Assembly (NCBI RefSeq): GCF_025370775.1
Contig: NZ_JAMXEX010000001.1
Span: 248,001-312,000, forward strand
Reading direction: 5' to 3'
From: Ancylothrix sp. D3o
GTDB taxonomy: Bacteria > Cyanobacteriota > Cyanobacteriia > Cyanobacteriales > Oscillatoriaceae
Length of the DNA stretch: 64,000 nucleotides
Part shown: in pieces, positions 56,904 to 64,000 of the stretch
Layout: each line of letters opens with the position of its first letter
Numbering within the stretch: the stretch's first letter is position 1
Position numbers and translations under genes: made by a program
Notes under the pieces: generated by a model
What the model saw: only the letters and a program-made list of their open reading frames with translations
Told to the model about the DNA's origin: nothing
The model's database searches: none

Positions 56904-58103
56904 ATGCCAGAAAAAACCCATCTTCCCAATCCCCAAACCCTGAAAATCTTCATAAGCACCGGCGAAGTTTCAGGAGACTTACAAGGAGGCTTATTAATAG
57001 AAGCTCTTTTCAGCCATGCAAAACAAACTGGAATTGAGTTAGAAATTGTAGGTTTAGGTGGAGAAAGAATGGCTAATGCCGGTTGCCATTTGTTGAGAGA
57101 TACAACGGCAATCGGTTCAGTGGGTTTACTAGAATCTATTCCTTTTATTTTGCCAACTTTGGAAGTGCAAAAGAAAGCCAAAAAGTATTTACAAGAAAAT
57201 CCTCCAGATGTGGTGGTTTTGATTGATTATATGGGGCCAAATATTGCTTTGGGGGAGTATGTAAAAGGAAATTTACCCGGAGTGCCGGTGGTTTTTTATA
57301 TTGCGCCTCAGTTGTGGGTGTGGGCACCGTTTCCATCACAAACTCGTCAAATTGTCAAGATATCAGATTTAATTTTGGCGGTGTTTCCCCAGGAGGCAAG
57401 CTATTACAAGGAAAAAGGCGCTAACGTTTGCTGGGTTGGGCATCCGTTAATTGACCGGCTAGGGCAGTTTCCGACTCGCCAGGAAGCGCGCAAGGTGTTA
57501 GGGATTGAGGAGGGGGAGTTAGCGGTGGCGTTGTTGCCGGCATCCCGTCAGCAGGAGGTGAAGTATTTGTGGCCGGTGATTTTGGAGGCTGCTAGGTTGC
57601 TTCAGGAACGGGTTCCGGGGGTGAGTTTTTGGGTTCCGCTGTCGTTGGAGAAGTATCGAGGGGCGATTGAGGAAGGGATACGGGCGTGTGGGTTACGGGC
57701 TAAGGTGGTGGCGGGCCGGTCGTGGGAGGTGTTGGCGGCGGCGGATTTGGCTATTTCTAAGTCGGGGACGGTAAATTTGGAGATTGCGCTTTTGAAGGTG
57801 CCGATGGTGGTGGTGTATCGGGTGAGCGGGCTGACGTATGGGGTGGCGCGCCGGTTGTTTAAGTTTAAGATTCCGTTTATGTCGCCGGTGAATTTGGTGG
57901 GGATGAAGTCGGTGGTGCCGGAGTTGTTACAGGAAGAGGCTACACCAGAGGCAATTGTGGATGAGGCTTTGCGGTTGCTGCCGGGTGGTGAGGGGTATGA
58001 GGAAGTGTTGGGGGGGTATGAGGAGATGCGGGAGTTGTTGGGGCCGGTGGGTGTTTGCGAACGGGCGGCGGTTGAGGTTTTGGGGTTGGTTGTGAGGGGG
58101 TAG
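56904..58103 (+). CDS. lpxB: Lipid A disaccharide synthase
   Basis: A 399-residue glycosyltransferase that joins UDP-2,3-diacylglucosamine to lipid X. STGEVSGDLQGG is the N-terminal signature, PQLWVWAPF and LPASRQQEV are family motifs, and SKSGTVNLEIAL the donor-site motif. It ends the purC-omp85-lpxC-fabZ-lpxA-lpxB run. Base composition changes within the gene: from about 57470 the plus strand is rich in G, unlike the earlier part. Confidence 0.95.
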   Translation: MPEKTHLPNPQTLKIFISTGEVSGDLQGGLLIEALFSHAKQTGIELEIVGLGGERMANAGCHLLRDTTAIGSVGLLESIPFILPTLEVQKKAKKYLQENPPDVVVLIDYMGPNIALGEYVKGNLPGVPVVFYIAPQLWVWAPFPSQTRQIVKISDLILAVFPQEASYYKEKGANVCWVGHPLIDRLGQFPTRQEARKVLGIEEGELAVALLPASRQQEVKYLWPVILEAARLLQERVPGVSFWVPLSLEKYRGAIEEGIRACGLRAKVVAGRSWEVLAAADLAISKSGTVNLEIALLKVPMVVVYRVSGLTYGVARRLFKFKIPFMSPVNLVGMKSVVPELLQEEATPEAIVDEALRLLPGGEGYEEVLGGYEEMRELLGPVGVCERAAVEVLGLVVRG

Positions 58104-58315
58104 GTGGGCCGGTTTTTGATGTTGGGTTGGGTGGGCCGGTTGTTTAACAAAAGTTAACTATGTATAAGTTCTCTTCTTGCGACTGTGAAGGTCGTGGGAT
58201 GTGTTGCTATTTGGCTGAATGGTTGATATAGATTGATTTTCAAAAAAAATATATGTGATTAGTGCGGTCATTTAATGTGGCTCGCATTTGTTCACACTTT
58301 GTAAAATATTTCTAC

Positions 58316-58365
58316 TTGACATTGGTAATTGCCGTGCTATATTTGGTTTGTCCGTAAAATTACGG
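58316..58365 (+). promoter_or_regulatory. Extended -10 promoter with operator-like palindrome before the RTX gene
   Basis: TTGACA (58316-58321), 16-base spacer, TATATT (58338-58343) with TGC just upstream (extended -10). The 6-bp inverted repeat CCGTAA-AA-TTACGG (58352-58365) lies at the likely start point. The leader to the gene would be about 250 bases. The rest of the 501-base gap 58104-58604 shows nothing else. Confidence 0.6.
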
Positions 58366-58604
58366 TTAAGTTTGATTAGAGTTGTAAGCCTTTACATAGT
58401 AAGGCGTTGAGATAAGTGGTTTTCCGTAGTTTGGACTGGAAAAGGCAGTTTACTGTCTTGCGTGTTTTTACTTAAATTTTGATGGCCTGGTTGTGGGCCG
58501 GTTATCTCACGTTTGTGAGATTTATTTGAGGCGCTCATTCCCTGTTGGGGGTGGGTGATGGGAGATTTTTTGTTTTTTTTTGCATTTACCAAGAGGAAAA
58601 AATC

Positions 58605-61600
58605 ATGGCGACGTTTAATTCTGAAAATTTGTTCAATTCTTCACTTGAAGTTTCTCTTCAACAGGTTTACAGCAGCTTAAATAATTTTGCCAAAGCTGAT
58701 GATTTTTTGACAAAAAGTGAAAGTGTATTTGGTAGTAATTTTAACGGTAGTAAATTAGAAGAAATTCGTAGCGAATGGATTAATAGTAATTTTACATCTC
58801 TTCCAAAAATTGAAATTGTCGATGGGTTGGAACTACAAGGGGCTAATGCTGCTTATGCAGGAATAACAAATACAATTTATTTATCTCAAGATTTCTTGAA
58901 TAAGTATGCGAGTAATCCTGAAGCGATTAGTGCAGTTTTAATTGAGGAAATTGGGCATTATGTAGATTTGCAGATTAATAGTGAAGATACACCAGGGGAT
59001 GAAGGAGCAATTTTCTCAGCGATAGTTTTAGGCCAAAATTTAGATTCCGATACTTTGGATTCAATGAAACAAGAAGATGACTCTAAAGTTTTGAATTTAG
59101 GCAATTCTAGTATCTTTGTTGAACAGTCGATAACAACAGGAACTTATTCTGATGGTATCGATTTTGGTCGTTATGTTTTTCAAGGTAAAACAGCAGACTA
59201 TATAGAAAAGTTTTTAGGAATACAAGTCGATAATTCTTATGAATATGACTCTGGAGACTCTCTCATTCTACGTACAGGATACCCTGGCTTCAAGACAAAC
59301 TTCTTAGATGAAGGGGGATTGCAGGCTGGAATTGAACTAGAAGGTGGATCATTTGGTGCAGGATTTAAAGCATACGCAGGTTTAAATTTAGGTGAAATAG
59401 ATTTCGATCTCCCATTGCAAGCTCTTTTAAATGCGAGTGATTCGGAGAAGAAACTTCAGTTTGACTTCACAACTATCTTTGATGCCAAGCTTGACTATAA
59501 AATTCCTTCTGCCTATGCAGTTTTAGATGCTGTCTTTGACTACAATATTGGATCACTGAATGCTTTTGCAAGTATTCCGGGAGCAGGTATAGAGCAAACC
59601 CTTATTGGTGGTGTAAATGGAAGCTTCATACACCGAATGGTTAATATCAATACCTTAAACGATCCTGTAGTACAGGTGAACCTATTGCCAGGACAAGTTG
59701 ATTTTCTAACTTCTTCAATGAGCGTTAATGAAATTTCCCTGTTCGATGGCTTGGCAACTTTCAAAGCAAGTATCGTTCCCAAGTTCAACTCTAGCGTGGA
59801 AAACTCATCTACAGAAGACCAGTTTTCTATAAAGGTTAGTAATCAAAGCCCTCCCAATCCTGAAGAGCTTCCTCCGGGCGAACCCAACCCCGATCCATCT
59901 AATCCTGATGAGTTGGCTCGCCTAACCGTAAATTTTGATAAAATTCTAGCACAAATACCACAGTTAAAATTTCTCGCTAACAAAGTAGAAGCTGGGCCAT
60001 TTGAGGCTGAATACAGGCTACTACCAATCGAACTTAGTGGTATACTAAACGCAATTTATGAACTTGAGGTTGGAATTAGAAATACTGAACCAAAAATAAT
60101 TGGAGGGGAATTTTTAGATTTCACTACTCCGTACTCTGAGCTTGATGAATTACTTGCAAAGGATATAGATAATGATTCCAACATAGATGTTACGTTTGAA
60201 CTGAATCCAGATATTTTCTTTAAGCCAACCATTGCATTAGAATTGGAAACACAGTTTAACGTAGACATTGGGAGAGGAAAGATAAAATTAGACGTTAATA
60301 AGCTACCATCCCCATTCAAAAACATTCCCTTTCTGAACAATATCAGTGGAAGTGTTAATCTTATTAATCTGCCTGAAATTGCTCCTGATTTCTTAAGCTC
60401 TCGCATTGATGTTTTCAAGACGGATGTCAGCATACCTTTCAACGATCTGTACGCGAAGTTTAATAATGGTGCAGATCCAACATTTAACGAGATTTCTGTT
60501 CCAATACCCTTTAGTTCTATTTATCCCAATGTAGGAACTGCTGGCGATGACATTTTAACCTTACCTGAATCTGCTGGTGATGAAAATCTATATGGGGAAG
60601 CAGGGAATGATGTTCTTTACGGCAATTCATCTCGTAATAGAATTATGGGTGCCGAAGACAATGATACTATTTACGGCGGGACTGGTGATGATAGCCTTCA
60701 TGGTGAACAAGGAGATGATATTTTACAAGCTGAACAAGGCAATGATTTATTAAATGGAGGTTTTGGCAAAGATACTATTGACTATAACAATTCAAGTAGC
60801 GGAATTATTGTCAACATTGATGAAACGCAGGGCTATACAAACCAACAAACAGCAGGAATATTTGACCTGGAAACTAATTTTGCTATTGGTTCAGGTACAG
60901 CATTAGATGGTTTTAGTACGCAGGATAATCTTGTTGAAATTGAAAATATCGTTGGTTCTTCTTATAACGATATTTTAATCGGCAATGCTTTAGATAATGT
61001 GATTGAAGCGAGTGCTGGTGACGATTTTCTTATTAGCAGTGGTGGAAACGACCAACTAGACGCAGGTGAGGGAATTGATCTTATAAGTTTCCGTCGAGAT
61101 CTTAATGGTGTTTCCGTCAGCCTCAGAGATGGTATTGCTACAGATGGTTTTGGTGGTCAAGATATTATTTCTGGTGTAGAAAACGTTGTTGGTTCAAGCT
61201 TTGGTGACCAAATACAAAGTGATGATGGAGTTAATATCATTACGAGTGGCAGTGGAAATGATGTTGTTGATGCGTTAGCTGGAGATGATACTGTTTATGG
61301 AGAAGATGGAAATGATTATGTCTCTGCTGGTAGTGGAAATGATTCTTTATTAGGACAACAAGGAAACGATACCCTATTAGGAGAAACCGGCAGCGACGTA
61401 TTATATGGAGGCACAGAAAACGACTACATAGACGGCGGAACAGAAAACGATCTCCTCTACGGAGAAAGCGGAGACGATCAACTTTTTGGCAACAGCAACA
61501 ACGACTACCTAAAAGGCGACACCGGCAACGACTTTATCGACGGCGGAACAGAAAACGATACCGTCAGTTACGACAACTCCCCCAGCGGCGTAGTCGTCAA

Positions 61601-64000
61601 CATAGACGAAACACGCAACTATCAACACGACACCCAACAACGGCAAAACGCATTAGTTAACGACTTCCTCAACCCCATAGAATATTACACCGACCTCGAA
61701 AAAACCTTTAGCATCAGCCCTGGCACAGCATTCGACGGTTTTGGTACAACAGACACCCTCCGAAACCTAGAAAACATCATCGGTTCAGCCTTCGATGACA
61801 CCCTCATCGGCAACACCGGCCACAACATCATCCTCGCATTAACCGGCAACGACCTACTCATCTCAACCGCCGGCAACGACACCCTAGACGGCGGCGACGG
61901 AGATCAAGACATCCTCAGCCATCGCCGAGACCCAGGCAATGTTACCGTAAACCTAGAAACCGGCATCACCACCGACGGCTGGGGAAACACAGACATCATC
62001 ACCAAAATTGAATACGTCATCGCCTCCGACACCGGCAACGACCACATCACCGGCAACAGCAGCATCAACATCATCACCGGCGGCGGCGGAAACGACACCA
62101 TCAACGGCGGAGACAACACCGACACCCTTTACGGCGAAACCGGCAACGACAACATAATCGGCGGCCTAGGACAAGATACAATCTTTGGTAACTTAGGCAT
62201 AGACACCCTTTACGGCGACCTGGAAAACATCAGCGACCTCGGAGATGCAGACGAGATCCGAGGTGGAGACGGAGACGACCTTATCTATGCCGGTGGAGGC
62301 GATGACACCGTTGCAGGCGATGCTGGTTTTGGACACGACACCATTTTTGGCGATCACGGCAACGACCTCTTGTATGGACGTCTCGGCAACGACAGCATCA
62401 GCGGCGGCGAAAACAACGACAGCATCTATGGAGAAGAAGGCAACGACATTATTTCAGGCAACGCCGGCAACGACTCCCTAGAAGGCAACGACGGAAACGA
62501 CATTATTTCAGGCAACGAAAACGAAGACACCATCTACGGAAACGCCGGTAACGACAATATCACCGGCAACACCGGCCTCGACTACCTAGAAGGCAACGAC
62601 GGAAACGACCTCATCTCAGGAAACGAAGACAACGACACCATATTTGGACAACTCGGAAACGACCGCATCTTTGGCGACACCGGCAACGACAGCATCCTTG
62701 GCGGAGAAGACAACGACAACATCAGCGGCGGCGACAACCAAGACACCATATTTGGAGAACTTGGCAACGACCTCATCAACGGAGACGCCGGAGAAGACAG
62801 CATCCAAGCCGGCAGCGGAGACGACCTCATCCTAGGAGGAAGCGAAAACGACACCATTGAAGGCCAAGACGACAACGACCGCATCTTTGGCAACTCTGGC
62901 AACGACTCCCTAGACGGCGGAAACGGAGACGACAACCTAGCCGGCGGCCAAGACAACGACACCCTCCAAGCACAAACCGGCAACGACTCCCTCCAAGGCA
63001 ACGACGGCGACGACTTCCTCAACGGACACCAAGGCAACGACAACCTCAGCGGCGGAAACGGCCTCGACCTCCTCAACGGCAACGAAGACAACGACATCCT
63101 AGCCGGCGACGCCAACGAAGACACCCTCTATGGCCACACCGGCAACGACACCCTCAGCGGCGGCAGCGAAGCCGACCTCATGTTTGGCAACGAAGACAAC
63201 GACTTACTCTTTGGAAACATCGGCAACGACACCCTCGAAGGCAACGACGGCAACGACATCCTCAGCGGTGGACAAGACAACGACAGCCTCACCGGCCAAA
63301 CAGGCGACGACATTATCAGCGGCGACGCTGGCGACGACATCGCTTATGGCAACGAAGGCAACGACAGCCTCAGCGGTGGCATCGGCAACGATCTCCTGTA
63401 CGGCAACGAAAACGCCGACAGCATCAACGGAGACAACGGACAAGACAGCATCTTTGGAGGTACCGACAACGACCTCCTGTACGGCAACGAAGGCGCCGAC
63501 AGCATTTATGGGGAAGACGGCGACGACAACATCACCGGCGGAACAGGCAACGACACCATCAGCGGCGGTATCGGGAACGACAACATAGCCGGTAACGAAA
63601 ACAGCGACTCTATTACTGGCAACGAAGGCGCAGACACCATCAGCGGCGGCGACGGCAACGACATTATTTCAGGCAACGAAGACACCGACTTAATAAACGG
63701 AGATAGCGGCAACGACAACATCACCGGAGATGCAGGAAACGACACCCTCAACGGTGGCGAAGACAACGACATCATTTCCGGTGGAACAGAAAACGACCTC
63801 ATAAATGGAGATAGCGGCAACGACAACATCACCGGCGACGCAGGAGAAGACACAGCCAACGGCGGAACAGGAGATGATCGTATCAGTGGCGGCGAAGATA
63901 ACGACATCCTCAACGGAGATGCAGGAGAAGACAACATCACCGGCGACGCAGGAAACGACACCATCAGCGGAGGAACAAACGATGACTACATCAACGGCAA
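58605..64000 (+). CDS. Giant RTX (calcium-binding nonapeptide repeat) protein, truncated by window end
   Basis: Open from ATG 58605 (AGAGGAAAAAATC before it) to the edge, about 1,798 codons. Residues 1-150 are a globular start with VLIEEIGHYVD near residue 110, which looks like a changed zinc-peptidase HExxH motif. Residues 150-640 are unique beta-rich sequence, with a Pro-rich linker (NPEELPPGEPNPDPSNPD) near residue 430. From about residue 650 RTX-like repeats of the GGxGNDxL type run to the edge, interrupted by two paralogous modules (SSGIIVNIDET near 60790 and PSGVVVNIDET near 61572). Such proteins leave by type I secretion and fold with calcium outside. The end and any secretion genes are outside the window. 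Confidence 0.9.
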   Translation, partial: MATFNSENLFNSSLEVSLQQVYSSLNNFAKADDFLTKSESVFGSNFNGSKLEEIRSEWINSNFTSLPKIEIVDGLELQGANAAYAGITNTIYLSQDFLNKYASNPEAISAVLIEEIGHYVDLQINSEDTPGDEGAIFSAIVLGQNLDSDTLDSMKQEDDSKVLNLGNSSIFVEQSITTGTYSDGIDFGRYVFQGKTADYIEKFLGIQVDNSYEYDSGDSLILRTGYPGFKTNFLDEGGLQAGIELEGGSFGAGFKAYAGLNLGEIDFDLPLQALLNASDSEKKLQFDFTTIFDAKLDYKIPSAYAVLDAVFDYNIGSLNAFASIPGAGIEQTLIGGVNGSFIHRMVNINTLNDPVVQVNLLPGQVDFLTSSMSVNEISLFDGLATFKASIVPKFNSSVENSSTEDQFSIKVSNQSPPNPEELPPGEPNPDPSNPDELARLTVNFDKILAQIPQLKFLANKVEAGPFEAEYRLLPIELSGILNAIYELEVGIRNTEPKIIGGEFLDFTTPYSELDELLAKDIDNDSNIDVTFELNPDIFFKPTIALELETQFNVDIGRGKIKLDVNKLPSPFKNIPFLNNISGSVNLINLPEIAPDFLSSRIDVFKTDVSIPFNDLYAKFNNGADPTFNEISVPIPFSSIYPNVGTAGDDILTLPESAGDENLYGEAGNDVLYGNSSRNRIMGAEDNDTIYGGTGDDSLHGEQGDDILQAEQGNDLLNGGFGKDTIDYNNSSSGIIVNIDETQGYTNQQTAGIFDLETNFAIGSGTALDGFSTQDNLVEIENIVGSSYNDILIGNALDNVIEASAGDDFLISSGGNDQLDAGEGIDLISFRRDLNGVSVSLRDGIATDGFGGQDIISGVENVVGSSFGDQIQSDDGVNIITSGSGNDVVDALAGDDTVYGEDGNDYVSAGSGNDSLLGQQGNDTLLGETGSDVLYGGTENDYIDGGTENDLLYGESGDDQLFGNSNNDYLKGDTGNDFIDGGTENDTVSYDNSPSGVVVNIDETRNYQHDTQQRQNALVNDFLNPIEYYTDLEKTFSISPGTAFDGFGTTDTLRNLENIIGSAFDDTLIGNTGHNIILALTGNDLLISTAGNDTLDGGDGDQDILSHRRDPGNVTVNLETGITTDGWGNTDIITKIEYVIASDTGNDHITGNSSINIITGGGGNDTINGGDNTDTLYGETGNDNIIGGLGQDTIFGNLGIDTLYGDLENISDLGDADEIRGGDGDDLIYAGGGDDTVAGDAGFGHDTIFGDHGNDLLYGRLGNDSISGGENNDSIYGEEGNDIISGNAGNDSLEGNDGNDIISGNENEDTIYGNAGNDNITGNTGLDYLEGNDGNDLISGNEDNDTIFGQLGNDRIFGDTGNDSILGGEDNDNISGGDNQDTIFGELGNDLINGDAGEDSIQAGSGDDLILGGSENDTIEGQDDNDRIFGNSGNDSLDGGNGDDNLAGGQDNDTLQAQTGNDSLQGNDGDDFLNGHQGNDNLSGGNGLDLLNGNEDNDILAGDANEDTLYGHTGNDTLSGGSEADLMFGNEDNDLLFGNIGNDTLEGNDGNDILSGGQDNDSLTGQTGDDIISGDAGDDIAYGNEGNDSLSGGIGNDLLYGNENADSINGDNGQDSIFGGTDNDLLYGNEGADSIYGEDGDDNITGGTGNDTISGGIGNDNIAGNENSDSITGNEGADTISGGDGNDIISGNEDTDLINGDSGNDNITGDAGNDTLNGGEDNDIISGGTENDLINGDSGNDNITGDAGEDTANGGTGDDRISGGEDNDILNGDAGEDNITGDAGNDTISGGTNDDYING

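Noticed and set aside
62245-63964. Many Thr/Ala-rich and Ser/Pro-rich frames in the RTX region
   Set aside because: Repeat-driven shadows of the single large plus-strand frame.

Overview
The window is chromosomal DNA of a cyanobacterium, most likely a filamentous non-heterocystous (Oscillatoriales-like) one. The evidence is chlorophyll biosynthesis (chlM), phycobilin attachment (cpcT), sulfolipid synthesis (sqdB, sqdX), an omega-3 desaturase, a cyanobacterial-style purC-omp85-lpxC-fabZ-lpxA-lpxB run, perfect NtcA boxes before two ammonium transporters, and the typical accessory load of CHAT, vMAP-like, Rpn/DUF4351 and RTX genes. I saw no rRNA, tRNA or CRISPR. The genus cannot be fixed by eye.

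Layout. 1-9.7 kb: a truncated epimerase, class I aldolase, aminotransferase, TPR-methyltransferase, a phytol-kinase-like protein, a 49-aa gene, a DUF423 protein, chlM, a MazF-type toxin-antitoxin pair and nagA. 9.7-21.7 kb: purE, two NtcA-box ammonium transporters, an SGNH hydrolase, ispH, a GNAT enzyme, a PhyH-like oxygenase, a lipoprotein and miaB. 21.7-25.7 kb: an accessory island with a vMAP-type gene carrying an in-frame stop, a three-gene operon (PD-(D/E)XK-like protein with Ser/Asp-rich tail plus two membrane proteins) and an Rpn/DUF4351 gene with an amber codon. 25.8-36 kb: ddl, a CHAT-TM-TPR protein, three tandem terminator-ended repeat units that look like small RNA genes, a membrane-anchored subtilase with a small partner, and the ftsQ-ftsZ division pair. 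36.5-40.1 kb: a P-loop ATPase with a solitary domain protein, then desB. 40.2-43.4 kb: a decaying region with a large unknown gene broken by compensating frameshifts and an IS630-type remnant, plus a resolvase stub. 43.5-58.1 kb: cpcT, sqdB, sqdX, a GAF-GAF-PAS-type adenylate cyclase, and the envelope cluster (purC, BamA/Omp85, then lipid A and fatty-acid genes). 58.6 kb to the right edge: the start of a giant RTX-repeat protein, cut by the window.

How the parts fit. Housekeeping genes cover central carbon, purine, isoprenoid, peptidoglycan, division and outer-membrane biogenesis. The two ammonium transporters carry matching NtcA promoters, so both should respond to nitrogen limitation. The most promising undescribed items are the 22.4-24.6 kb nuclease-like/membrane operon next to the vMAP remnant, and the three tandem sRNA-like units at 30.2-30.7 kb. 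The ATPase plus solitary-domain pair and the RTX gene, whose codon usage switches abruptly inside the repeat array, also deserve attention.
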